From positions 1,736,001 to 1,800,000 of the forward strand of contig JBMNMU010000001.1 of assembly GCA_050953505.1 (NCBI GenBank): 64,000 bases of DNA, written 5' to 3'. This document shows positions 43,053-51,541 of this stretch, piece by piece. This stretch comes from JBMNMU01 sp050953505. GTDB lineage: Bacteria; Bacillota; Clostridia; Peptostreptococcales; Anaerovoracaceae. The translations under genes and the position numbers were made by a program. The notes beneath the pieces are model-generated. The model did not search any database and was not told where the DNA came from. It was given only the letters and a program-made list of their open reading frames with translations. The first letter of the stretch is position 1; every line of letters begins with the position of its first letter.

Positions 43053-43174
43053 TTTTCTATTGCTTTTCAGCGATACCTTTTTATTGCCTTTAGAAAGCAA
43101 AAGTATTATAATCAATAGGTATGAAGTTTTATTCTTCATATCTTTTGTAAAATAATGATGAAGGAGGTACTATT

Positions 43175-44557
43175 TTGACTAATAAAGAGAATTTAATACA
43201 TAGTGAAGGCCTAATGGCTTCCTTTGTCAACGAAATGTCACAACACCTTACCGACAACAATAAAATAAACGATCAACTATACGGAAAATATGATGTAAAG
43301 CGCGGCCTTCGTGATGCAAATGGAGCAGGCGTAGTTGTAGGTTTGACTAAAATCGGTGATGTCCAAGGTTATCAAGTTAACGAAAACGGCGTGAGAGTTC
43401 CTATAGACGGCAAACTATATTATCGTGGTGTGGATGTAGAAGATATTGTAGAAAACTGCCTAGCAGAAGATCGATTCGGATATGAGGAAACCAGCTATCT
43501 CCTTTTATTTGGTGAGCTTCCTGATAAGAAAAAACTTGATGAATTTACGGCTATACTTGGCTCTAAAAGAGAGCTTCCTGAAGGCTTTTCCAGAGACATG
43601 ATACTTACAGCGCCTAGTCGCAATGTGATGAATAAGCTGGCCAGAAGCGTTTTGGCCCTGTATTCCTATGATGAAAATCCAGACGAAACATCTATAAGTA
43701 ATGTCCTTCGTCAATCTATAAATTTAATGGGCTATTTCCCAAGTCTCATCGCTTACGGCTATCAGGCGAAGCGAGCCTATTTTGATAATGAAAGCCTTCA
43801 TCTTCATAATCCGGGGGCTGATTTGAGCACCGCTGAAAATATCTTAAGGATGATTAGGCCTACTGGAGAATATACCCAGCTGGAAGCCAAGCTACTTGAC
43901 CTTTCTATGATTTTACACGCTGAGCACGGTGGCGGGAACAATTCTTCCTTTACCACCCATCTAGTGACCTCCACAGGAACTGACACCTACTCAGCCATTG
44001 CAGCTGCAGTGGGCTCATTAAAAGGTCCTAAGCATGGGGGAGCAAATATTGAAGTGATTCATATGATTAAGGATCTAAAGGAAAATGTAAAGGATATTAC
44101 CAACTATAATGAGGTAGAGGATTATCTGGTACGGGTCTTAAGAGGCAAGGCCAATGACGGCTCAGGTCTCATTTATGGCCTGGGGCATGCAGTTTACACC
44201 ATTTCCGATCCAAGAGCCACCTTGCTAAAAGGAATGGCAAAGGAATTGGCCGAAGCGAAAGGAATGATGGATGAATTCATGCTGTATGATTTCATAGAAA
44301 AAAAGGCACCTGGACTTTTCCAGGAAATAAAGGGCGCTGAAAAGCCTATGCCTGCTAATGTTGATCTTTATTCCGGATTCGTTTATAGCGCGCTAAACAT
44401 CCCCATAGAGATTGCCACTCCTATTTTTGCGGCCTCCAGATTGTCTGGCTGGTGTGCACATCGAATCGAAGAGCTGGTTACTGGGGGAAGAATCATGCGA
44501 CCAGCCTATAAATGTGTCCAACCATTCCAAGAGTACATTCCTATAAATAAAAGATAA
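43175..44557 (+). CDS. gltA: Citrate synthase
   Basis: The enzyme condenses oxaloacetate and acetyl-CoA to citrate; some homologues make 2-methylcitrate. The start is TTG 43175-43177, with AAGGAGG 7 bases before it. The active-site histidines are in LHAEHGGGNNSSF and GLGHAVYTISDPRA, and the catalytic Asp region lies in the C-terminal third. The 460-residue length includes an N-terminal extension of about 40 residues beyond the core, as in other clostridial enzymes. It is a stand-alone gene with its own terminator. Propionate use cannot be told from sequence. Confidence 0.93.
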   Translation: MTNKENLIHSEGLMASFVNEMSQHLTDNNKINDQLYGKYDVKRGLRDANGAGVVVGLTKIGDVQGYQVNENGVRVPIDGKLYYRGVDVEDIVENCLAEDRFGYEETSYLLLFGELPDKKKLDEFTAILGSKRELPEGFSRDMILTAPSRNVMNKLARSVLALYSYDENPDETSISNVLRQSINLMGYFPSLIAYGYQAKRAYFDNESLHLHNPGADLSTAENILRMIRPTGEYTQLEAKLLDLSMILHAEHGGGNNSSFTTHLVTSTGTDTYSAIAAAVGSLKGPKHGGANIEVIHMIKDLKENVKDITNYNEVEDYLVRVLRGKANDGSGLIYGLGHAVYTISDPRATLLKGMAKELAEAKGMMDEFMLYDFIEKKAPGLFQEIKGAEKPMPANVDLYSGFVYSALNIPIEIATPIFAASRLSGWCAHRIEELVTGGRIMRPAYKCVQPFQEYIPINKR

Positions 44558-44572
44558 TAAGTCTTAATATTG

Positions 44573-44599
44573 AAGAGCCTGGCTTTGCCAGGCTCTTTT
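44573..44599 (+). terminator. Citrate synthase terminator
   Basis: AGAGCCTGGC and GCCAGGCTCT pair around TTT, followed by TTGG. It is a compact strong hairpin 16 bases past the stop. Confidence 0.85.
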
Positions 44600-44607
44600 G
44601 GTTAAGT

Positions 44608-44669
44608 CGGCCAAAGACCGAGAGATGATTGGCTGTGGCCACAGCCAATCATCTCTCGGTCTCTGGCCG
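44608..44669. repeat. CCGAGAGATGATTGGC palindromic element, locus 2
   Basis: The 31-base arm, with the core CCGAGAGATGATTGGC followed by TGTGG, is almost perfectly mirrored, giving a 62-base hairpin without a loop. It fills the gap between the citrate synthase terminator and the larB stop codon. Confidence 0.88.
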
Positions 44670-44670
44670 G

Positions 44671-45423
44671 CTATCCATTCACCCGATTAATATTTGAGGC
44701 CAGATAACCGGCTCCAAAGCCGTTGTCAATATTGACAACGCCTACGCCAGCTGCGCAGCTATTTAGCATGGTTAACAAGGCTGCCAAACCGTTGAAGCTG
44801 GCACCATACCCAACACTAGTGGGAACTGCAATTACTGGCCTGTCACAAAGACCCGCCACAACACTTGCAAGTGCGCCTTCCATTCCTGCCACCACCACCA
44901 CTACATTGGCAGCCCTTATTCTTTCCAACTGATCTAACAATCGATGGATTCCTGCAACACCCACATCATAAATCCGATCCACCCTATTACCAATCATCTC
45001 TGCTGTTATTGCAGCCTCTTCTGCTATAGGAATGTCTGCAGTTCCACCTGAAAGCACTGCTATGGTTCCTTTTGCATATATGGTTTTATCCCTATGTAGG
45101 GTAATTATTCGTGGAAGCTCATGGTACACTGACTGGGGAGCAATTGCCTTAACTGTTTTATAGACATGGTAAGATGCCCGTGTAGCGATTATATTATCTG
45201 TGGTCTGCATCATTTTTTTAATAATTTCTGCCACTTGCTCCGGGGATTTTCCTTCACAAAATATTGCTTCAGGATAACCTGTACGTATGCCTCGATGATG
45301 GTCGATTTTGGCGTATCCCATATCTTCATAGGGGAGTTTCTTAAGTTTATTCAATGCCTCTGCAATTTCAACTTTTCCTTCAGCAACATCTTTTAATAGT
45401 TTTTCCAAGTAGGAAATATTCAT
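44671..45423 (-). CDS. larB: Nickel-pincer cofactor biosynthesis protein LarB
   Basis: LarB carboxylates and hydrolyses nicotinic acid adenine dinucleotide, the first step to the nickel-pincer cofactor. The start ATG 45421-45423 is chosen since GGAGGG lies just before it. The about 250-residue protein has the N-terminal YLEKLLKDV segment and ends in a PurE-like domain with GGTADIPIAEEAA, VVVAGMEGALASVVAG and the SVGYGASFNGLAALL loop. larE is 31 kb away and no larA or larC is here. The gene stop is one base from a palindromic repeat. Confidence 0.93.
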   Translation of the reverse strand: MNISYLEKLLKDVAEGKVEIAEALNKLKKLPYEDMGYAKIDHHRGIRTGYPEAIFCEGKSPEQVAEIIKKMMQTTDNIIATRASYHVYKTVKAIAPQSVYHELPRIITLHRDKTIYAKGTIAVLSGGTADIPIAEEAAITAEMIGNRVDRIYDVGVAGIHRLLDQLERIRAANVVVVVAGMEGALASVVAGLCDRPVIAVPTSVGYGASFNGLAALLTMLNSCAAGVGVVNIDNGFGAGYLASNINRVNG

Positions 45424-45502
45424 AAGGCCCTCCTTTATGAAAGAGGGGTGGCCCCTCCGCATATTTACGAAAAACGCTTTAAGTTGCCCCTATGCTGGGG
45501 GT

Positions 45503-45539
45503 AAAAAAACCTACCGGCTTATGTCAAAAGCCGGTAGGT
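45503..45539 (-). terminator. Terminator of the APC permease gene
   Basis: ACCTACCGGCTT (45509-45520) and AAGCCGGTAGGT (45528-45539) form a perfect 12-bp stem, followed on the minus strand by a run of T residues. It lies 56 bases past the permease stop. Confidence 0.95.
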
Positions 45540-45594
45540 TCAGTATAGCACATTATGAACTTCAATTTAATGGGATCATTATCCAGGTTTTTTC

Positions 45595-47259
45595 TTAGGA
45601 TCTTACTTCCTTCTTTGGTTCAACCTTCATCGCAACTAATGCGCAAATGATTCCTACGATTAGGAAGACAATAGACGCTACCTTGATCGCTCCAAGCATA
45701 CCCTCAAAGCTGCTTAAGAATCCGCTTTCATAAACCTCCAGATAATACTCCGGACCCCAATCTCCTTCGAACCATGGTAGCCATGCAAGTGCCAATGCTC
45801 CGAAGATAGTAAGGATAAAGAAAATAATAGAAATTCTCTTCAAGTCGCCCACAGCTAGCCCGGTCTTTGGATTGCTTGGATGCATTTCAGGATTCTTCTT
45901 TGTCAATCCGCCATACATCTTTCTCCAGATTACATAAAGTATTGGCCCCGAGACGATTCCTAGCATACCTCCGATGAAATAGTCGGTACCGTTGATGAAA
46001 AACGCAAATAAAGCAATACAGATTGGTACGATACATATTAAGCAAAGGAATGCATAGCCTCCTGGAATCTTAAATTTCCTTTCTTCTTCAGGAATCCTCT
46101 TCCTCAAGATCATTGCGGAAATAAAGATCATGATATAGGCAGATATTAGTAAGAATACATCCACTATAACTACTGTAGTAAAGGCAAACTGACATAAGAT
46201 AATATTAACAATTGCAACAGATAATACTGATACGTATGGAACACCGTGCTTTTTATCTGTTTTCACAAGTATAGGAGGTGCTAAATTATCATCAGCCAGG
46301 GTAAAGAACCCACGTGAGCCTGATGCTATATATGTATTATATATAGAGCATTGGGCCAACACTGCCACAATAGTAAAGAATAATCCAAATCCTGCTCCCC
46401 AGAAAGTGGTTACAACATCTGCATACCCTACAGAGCCTGCTTCAGTTCCCCATTCTTCCCACAGCCCCATAGAAGCAAGTCCCGCTACAGTCGGGAAGAT
46501 ATATACACACATAATAAGGGGCACGGTAATCATAGTAGCTTTAGGTATAACCTGAGGGTTTTCTACTTCCCCGGCAATGGTGGACATTGACTCATATCCT
46601 GCATACATCCACATTCCGATTGCTATACCAGATCCTATGTAATAAACCCAGTCTCCAAAGCCTTCTGCTGGTTCTGGCGTAAAAGGAATCATTGGATTTT
46701 GTGACCAGTTCAAGAATCCCACAAGGGCGACCATTCCAAAGGCAACAATTACAAGAATGGATAAGATGGTACTGACGATACCTACGTCCCTAATTCCTCT
46801 AATGTTGATATAAGTAAATACTAATATCATGATGATCTTAAAAGCCATTTCTGCTGTTGGTGTTAAATCCCATGTATTGGCGACATATCCACCTGCTAAT
46901 ATGACATAAAGGGTATTATCTATGTAGATAGATATGGTTCTCCACCAACCCGCTTGGAATCCCCAGAACTCACCTAGAGCTTCCTGAACCCACTTATAAT
47001 AGCCTCCCTCTTGGGGTCTTGCAGAACCCAATTCTGATGCAACCAGACCTAATGGTGTACTCCAGACGAAGGGAAGTACAATCAGCATGACAATTGTTAA
47101 TCCAGGGCCTACCTCAGGTATCATTTCTTCAATACCATAGGCTCCCGCGGCACATAGACAGAAGATCATAAATACAACAGTCGAAACTTTTATATTATGC
47201 TTTTTTAAGCCATGTTCTCCTACGTCTACAGCTACCGAAGGCTTTTTGTTGTCGCTCAT
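45595..47259 (-). CDS. APC-superfamily amino acid permease
   Basis: The 554-residue membrane protein has about twelve hydrophobic segments and belongs to the APC family, with the first-helix motif GIEEMIPEVGPG and the SARPQEGGYYKWVQEALG loop seen in glutamate/GABA and related transporters. It has an extended C-terminus with two further membrane segments. It is monocistronic, with a GGAGG before the ATG and a strong terminator. Substrate cannot be assigned; clostridial amino-acid fermentation makes an uptake role likely. Confidence 0.88.
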   Translation of the reverse strand: MSDNKKPSVAVDVGEHGLKKHNIKVSTVVFMIFCLCAAGAYGIEEMIPEVGPGLTIVMLIVLPFVWSTPLGLVASELGSARPQEGGYYKWVQEALGEFWGFQAGWWRTISIYIDNTLYVILAGGYVANTWDLTPTAEMAFKIIMILVFTYINIRGIRDVGIVSTILSILVIVAFGMVALVGFLNWSQNPMIPFTPEPAEGFGDWVYYIGSGIAIGMWMYAGYESMSTIAGEVENPQVIPKATMITVPLIMCVYIFPTVAGLASMGLWEEWGTEAGSVGYADVVTTFWGAGFGLFFTIVAVLAQCSIYNTYIASGSRGFFTLADDNLAPPILVKTDKKHGVPYVSVLSVAIVNIILCQFAFTTVVIVDVFLLISAYIMIFISAMILRKRIPEEERKFKIPGGYAFLCLICIVPICIALFAFFINGTDYFIGGMLGIVSGPILYVIWRKMYGGLTKKNPEMHPSNPKTGLAVGDLKRISIIFFILTIFGALALAWLPWFEGDWGPEYYLEVYESGFLSSFEGMLGAIKVASIVFLIVGIICALVAMKVEPKKEVRS

Positions 47260-47462
47260 CTGTGTTTACCTCCTTTGAATAATTGTAATAATTGCAATAT
47301 TCCTACATTTCGTAGGATTGAAAAAATTTATAGCTTATCATGATTTTATTTAATTTTCAGACAATATGCAAGGACTATTTTGCTTAAAAAGCTTCATGTT
47401 CTTGCTATAAGGGGAAGCATAAACAAAAAAGTATCAAAAAACATCAAAAAAGTACAAAATGA
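47260..47462. other. Spacer upstream of the permease gene
   Basis: This AT-rich stretch contains the permease leader and A-rich sequence that resembles the repeat flank at 47747-47760 (CATAAACAAAAAA occurs in both). No gene or known riboswitch was recognised. Confidence 0.4.
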
Positions 47463-47773
47463 GGTGTCTGACACCTTTTCCAATTTGCGGCTCTCTATCC
47501 CTTGCAACATCCCATTTCTTGTAGATGAAAATAAAAAACATCTAACAATATCCAAATATTTGATACTAGTATATGACACAACCCGATGTTCACATATTTA
47601 TAAGTTTTGTTATTTAATCGCCAAGACAATAGCACCTGAAAAGAAAAAGGTGTCGAAAAGAAAAAGGTGTCTGACACCTTTTCCAATTTGCGGCTCTCAA
47701 TCCCTTGCAATAGCCCATTCCTTGTTAGCAAAAGGTGTCTGACACCACATAAACAAAAAAGGTGTCTGACACC
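47463..47773. repeat. Four copies of the palindrome GGTGTCTGACACC, with a 60-bp direct repeat
   Basis: The 13-base palindrome occurs at 47463-47475, 47666-47678, 47734-47746 and 47761-47773. Copies 1 and 2 are followed by nearly identical sequence (TTTTCCAATTTGCGGCTCTC and about 40 more bases), so about 60 bases were duplicated. The last copy, flanked by A6 and T6, would work as the bofA terminator. Confidence 0.9.
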
Positions 47774-47782
47774 TTTTTTATG

Positions 47783-48043
47783 TTATATAATGGCCAATAC
47801 GATAGCGCCCGGAATCCCTAAAATTCCAACAATTATTGCAGTAAGAACATTTAATGGAATGTGAATATCCCAGGGGATTCCTCCGAAGTTAATAAGGATA
47901 ATCAGCAGCCCCCCTAGCACACTATTTAAAGCCAGACGTAATAATATTTTTATCGGAACCAAAAACATATATCCCACCACATACAGGGCAAATATTCCAA
48001 AGGCATAGGCTAATAAAATTCCTATTTCTGTACTCATCTCCAT
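47783..48043 (-). CDS. bofA: BofA-family pro-sigma-K processing inhibitor-like membrane protein
   Basis: In Bacillus BofA holds the SpoIVFB protease inactive in the outer forespore membrane. The start ATG 48041-48043 has GGAGGTGGGG before it; longer readings have no support. The 86-residue protein is mostly hydrophobic, with two or three membrane segments, and contains ALNSVLGGLLIILINFGG, the family hallmark. Its place next to recR and yaaL matches Bacillus synteny. Whether it controls a sigma-K protease here is inferred. Confidence 0.85.
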   Translation of the reverse strand: MEMSTEIGILLAYAFGIFALYVVGYMFLVPIKILLRLALNSVLGGLLIILINFGGIPWDIHIPLNVLTAIIVGILGIPGAIVLAII

Positions 48044-48125
48044 AAAATCCCCACCTCCACTGTATAATTTATGACAAGTATGAATAAAATAGAATATATA
48101 CCTCAGTGAAAGGACGTGAGAACTG

Positions 48126-48389
48126 ATGGGTACACCCTTAGAGGGAATTAAGAACATAGTGGAAAAAGCCTATCATCAAATATTAAATGTCCCTGAGCCT
48201 ATAAATGAATCGGAGGAGCTGAAATTATCTATTCAAGAAGCACAGCAGGATTGGCGTAGAGCCGAAAGAATATTTAGCGAAGCAACGGATCCAGATTTAG
48301 TAGATTACGCTATATATGATATGCTTGCCGCAAAGACAAGATATAGTTACTTAATAAAAACAGCAAAGAAAAAAGGCCTAATCGAATAG
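48126..48389 (+). CDS. yaaL: YaaL-family (DUF2508) protein
   Basis: The 87-residue, soluble helical protein has the family's central WRRAERIFSEATDPDLVDYA segment and ends with a basic tail. In Bacillus yaaL lies between recR and bofA in one direction; here it is in that place but reversed, reading away from bofA. GGACGTGAGAACTG precedes the ATG. The function is unknown. Confidence 0.82.
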   Translation: MGTPLEGIKNIVEKAYHQILNVPEPINESEELKLSIQEAQQDWRRAERIFSEATDPDLVDYAIYDMLAAKTRYSYLIKTAKKKGLIE

Positions 48390-48447
48390 GCCTTCTAATT
48401 TTTTCTCCTATGTACATAAGCTTTTCCGCCCTGCACTAATTTTTACA

Positions 48448-49047
48448 TTACAGCTCCCGGCGGCCTTCCATGGCCTTTGACAAGGTAATTTCGTCTGCAT
48501 ACTCTAGGTCTCCCCCTACGGGAATCCCGTGAGCGATTCTGCTAACTTTAATTCCCGAAGGCTTAATCAACCTTGCCGCATACATTGCTGTTGCTTCCCC
48601 TTCAATATTAGGATTTGTAGCTAATATTACTTCACGAACATCATTTTTCTGCAACCGAATAATCAGCTGCTTAAGATTAATATCCTCAGGTCCAATGCCG
48701 TCCATAGGGGAAATGGCCCCATGAAGCACATGGTACAGGCCTTTAAATTCCCTCATTCTCTCCATAGCACTAATATCCTTTGGACTTTCAACAACGCAAA
48801 TAATCGTCTGATCTCTTTTCTCATCAACGCAGATCCTGCATGGATCTGTATCCGTTAGGTTTCCGCAAACAGAGCAATATTTCATATTTTTCTTTGCATC
48901 TAATATAGCTTCAGCTATGGCTGCAGCATCCTTATCATTTAAAGACAAAATATGAAATGCCAATCGCTGGGCAGTTTTTCCGCCAATGCCGGGCAGCTTA
49001 GCCAATTCATTGATTAGCCTGCTTAAAGGTTTTGCGTAATATTTCAT
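48448..49047 (-). CDS. recR: Recombination protein RecR
   Basis: RecR works with RecO and RecF to load RecA at gaps. The 199-residue protein has the helix-hairpin-helix KLPGIGGKTAQRLAFHIL, the zinc motif CSVCGNLTDTDPCRIC, and a TOPRIM domain with VVESPKDISAMER and ATNPNIEGEATAMYAA. Length and order are normal. It starts 12 bases after the ebfC stop. Confidence 0.96.
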   Translation of the reverse strand: MKYYAKPLSRLINELAKLPGIGGKTAQRLAFHILSLNDKDAAAIAEAILDAKKNMKYCSVCGNLTDTDPCRICVDEKRDQTIICVVESPKDISAMERMREFKGLYHVLHGAISPMDGIGPEDINLKQLIIRLQKNDVREVILATNPNIEGEATAMYAARLIKPSGIKVSRIAHGIPVGGDLEYADEITLSKAMEGRREL

Positions 49048-49059
49048 TTATTATAGTCC

Positions 49060-49416
49060 TTATATTAATCCTGGAATTGACAGTCCACCTGTCAGTTTAC
49101 TCATCTCGCTTTGGGACATCTCTTCAATTTGCCTCATTGCTTCGTTAACCGCTACTAAAATTAGGTCTTGCAACATTTCTATATCATCTGGATCGACTAC
49201 TTCAGGCTTTAGCTCAACGGTGACAATTTCCTTTTTGCCATTTGCTACTACTCTGACAGCCCCTCCACCTGCTGTGGCTTCAACTTCTTTGGCTTCAATC
49301 TCAGCTTGCATTTGTTCCATTTGTCTTTGCATCTGCTGCATTTGCTGCATTTGCTTTTGCATATTTTTAGCGCCACCGCCACCAGACTTTTTTCCTGCTC
49401 TCATACCTTTACCCAT
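49060..49416 (-). CDS. YbaB/EbfC-family nucleoid-associated protein
   Basis: The small dimeric DNA-binding protein has 118 residues, about ten more than usual, because of a basic N-terminus (MGKGMRAGKKSGGGGAKN) before the Gln/Met-rich helix QKQMQQMQQMQRQMEQMQ. The core AGGGAVRVVANGKKEIV and the C-terminal helix region are as in the family. Located between dnaX and recR as in Bacillus yaaK. The N-terminal Gly/Lys extension is slightly unusual. Confidence 0.92.
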   Translation of the reverse strand: MGKGMRAGKKSGGGGAKNMQKQMQQMQQMQRQMEQMQAEIEAKEVEATAGGGAVRVVANGKKEIVTVELKPEVVDPDDIEMLQDLILVAVNEAMRQIEEMSQSEMSKLTGGLSIPGLI

Positions 49417-49427
49417 CTTTTTACCTC

Positions 49428-51059
49428 CTATTGTATCTCCACATGGAGATTAAACTTTTCTTTTATATTATCTACTAAATCTTCTATGGATTTTTCTGTT
49501 TTTTCATCAGATTTTTCAGAACACAAAACACATTCCATGCGCAATTTTCTTCCTACATGCTTTTCCATAAGCTGTTCCAGCTCTTTAGCATGTTCATTAG
49601 CATATTTGACTAACATCTCGTTGTTGGCCTCTACAACAAATGTGTTTTCCCCAACCTTTTTTAGAGAAGCACCATTTCTTAATAAGTTAAAGCTTCCTTT
49701 GAGAGCCTCGCCATCCTCAAATACAGCATACCACAATTTACTCATATCCATCTGTTTTATAGGATTTGTCCCAGCGTCTTTTGGCCGAGATTCAGTTGTA
49801 TCCGCCCCGGCTTCCTGGGCATTTTTGGTTGGAGTCGGACTTTCATCAGCCTTTGCCACTCTACTCTCGTCGATCTTTGCCTTTACTGTCGAGTTTGTTT
49901 TTGTTACACCTTTGCTGGGAAGAGATTGTGCTTGCATTGACTTTTTCTGATTTGCGACAGTTCCAACAGCGGCTCCTAATCCAGAAGCTAGATTCACTAT
50001 AGCAAGTTCCAGTAAAATCCTTGGCTGGGTAGACCATTTTGCATCTAATGCTGTTTTGGATAGCATAAGGATACATTCATTAATAAAGCTTAAATCCAGG
50101 CGACTACTCTGCTCCCTTATACGTTCCACGTTTTCAAGAGACATATTCAATAGGTCCTCAGGATTTTTGATGAATTTAGTCATAAGCAGGCTGCGAAAAT
50201 GTGCAATCCAATCCTTTATAAACTGTCGGACATCCTTTCCATCTTGCAGAATCCTATCCAAAAGCAACAAGCCTTCCGCAACCTGTTGATTCTCAATGTA
50301 ATCTGTCATCTCCAGAAAAACTTCTTCACCGGCGGTCCCCAAAAGCTCTAAAACATGATCTCTTGTGATTTGCTTCTCCCCTGCAGAAATACACTGGTCT
50401 AGCAAGCTGAGGCCATCCCTTACAGAGCCGTCCGCATTGGCAGCAATGAGTCCAAGCGCCCCTTCAGAGATTTTAATGTCCAGGCGCCCACAAATATCCC
50501 TCATTCCCATTTTTAGCTTTGCTTCTGAGATTCGCTTAAAATCAAGTCTTAAACAGCGTGATAAAATGGTTGCGGGAAGCTTTTGAACCTCTGTGGTGGC
50601 CAATATGAACATAACACCTTCCGGAGGCTCCTCCAAGGTCTTTAGTAAAGCATTGAAAGCACCCGTTGATAGCATATGAACCTCGTCGATAATATAAACC
50701 TTGCATCTACCCGCTACAGGAGGATACTTCACGCTTTCACGAAGCTCTCTTATATTATCCACGCCATTATTGGAAGCTGCATCAATTTCTAGGACATCCA
50801 TAAATGTCCCTTCTTTTATACTCACACACTCGGGGCAGATGCCACATGGTTTTTGCTCCACATCACCCGTGCAGTTTACTCCCTTTGCCAGTATTCTCGC
50901 AGTGGATGTTTTGCCGGTTCCCCTAGTGCCACAAAATAAATAGGCATGGCTGGTTGTCCCGGTTGTTATCTGGTTTTTTAAAATTTTTACTATATGCTCC
51001 TGACCCAGGATGTCATCAAAGACTTCTGGCCTAAAAGAGCGGTATAAAGCCATATACAT
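49428..51059 (-). CDS. dnaX: DNA polymerase III subunit gamma/tau
   Basis: DnaX is the clamp-loader ATPase. The start ATG 51057-51059 is chosen since TAGGAG lies 7 bases before it. The protein begins MYMALYRSFRPEVFDDILGQ. Walker A is in GTRGTGKTSTARILAKGVNC, a zinc motif in CTGDVEQKPCGICPEC, DEVHML is Walker B, and sensor LSRCLRLDF follows. The last 160 residues contain a Thr/Lys/Ala-rich linker and a tau-like tail. It follows the 4.5S RNA gene. Confidence 0.95.
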   Translation of the reverse strand: MYMALYRSFRPEVFDDILGQEHIVKILKNQITTGTTSHAYLFCGTRGTGKTSTARILAKGVNCTGDVEQKPCGICPECVSIKEGTFMDVLEIDAASNNGVDNIRELRESVKYPPVAGRCKVYIIDEVHMLSTGAFNALLKTLEEPPEGVMFILATTEVQKLPATILSRCLRLDFKRISEAKLKMGMRDICGRLDIKISEGALGLIAANADGSVRDGLSLLDQCISAGEKQITRDHVLELLGTAGEEVFLEMTDYIENQQVAEGLLLLDRILQDGKDVRQFIKDWIAHFRSLLMTKFIKNPEDLLNMSLENVERIREQSSRLDLSFINECILMLSKTALDAKWSTQPRILLELAIVNLASGLGAAVGTVANQKKSMQAQSLPSKGVTKTNSTVKAKIDESRVAKADESPTPTKNAQEAGADTTESRPKDAGTNPIKQMDMSKLWYAVFEDGEALKGSFNLLRNGASLKKVGENTFVVEANNEMLVKYANEHAKELEQLMEKHVGRKLRMECVLCSEKSDEKTEKSIEDLVDNIKEKFNLHVEIQ

Positions 51060-51173
51060 AGTTATACTCCTAGTTATGGTTGGAATTGTAGATTGAATTT
51101 TACAAGACACTGTTCAGTTATATCTTTAGCACAAAGACGAAAAAGGAAAGATTTGGGCTCTTATAAATGAAAA

Positions 51174-51327
51174 GTGCCCTTTAGAAGCTCCGCATGACAG
51201 TGGAGAAGGCTAATCTGCGGCACATAAGAGATTCCACTTATCGCTGCTTCCTTCCGGACCTGACGAGGTTCATGGATTCTTATTGCGCAGGACCCTAACC
51301 ATGCCAGGCGAAGCTACTAAAAGGCAC
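51174..51327 (-). ncRNA. ffs: Signal recognition particle RNA (4.5S/scRNA)
   Basis: The minus strand contains CAGGTCCGGAAGGAAGCAGC, the SRP S-domain apical loop that binds Ffh. GTGCC (51174-51178) and GGCAC (51323-51327) close the long hairpin, so about 154 nt form one rod, shorter than the 270-nt Bacillus form with its Alu part. It lies just upstream of dnaX, as in Bacillus. Exact ends are inferred. Confidence 0.9.
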
Positions 51328-51390
51328 TCTATTAGTATAGTAAAACTACGGGATAAAGTCAACCGAGAATTCCTACCAATCTAAAAAGGA

Positions 51391-51541
51391 CGGCCATCAG
51401 ACCGAGAGATGATTGGCTGGGTGGCCGTGGAATCTTTAGCTGGCCACCGCAGCCTGGTGGCTGTGGCAGCCACGGCCAATCATCTCTCGGTCTAGTGGCT
51501 GGCAGCCACGGCCAATCATCTCTCGGTCTGGTGGCTGTGGC
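51391..51541. repeat. CCGAGAGATGATTGGC palindromic element, locus 3 (three cores)
   Basis: One forward core (51401-51416) and two reverse cores (near 51476 and 51512) occur, flanked by GGCCAT, GTGGCTG and GCCACGGCC. The right end touches the stop codon of the following gene. It looks like locus 1 with an extra half-unit added. Confidence 0.88.

Noticed and set aside
47380..47742. Plus-strand 120-codon frame and two minus-strand frames
   Set aside because: They read through the GGTGTCTGACACC repeats and duplicated block and have no supporting ribosome sites.
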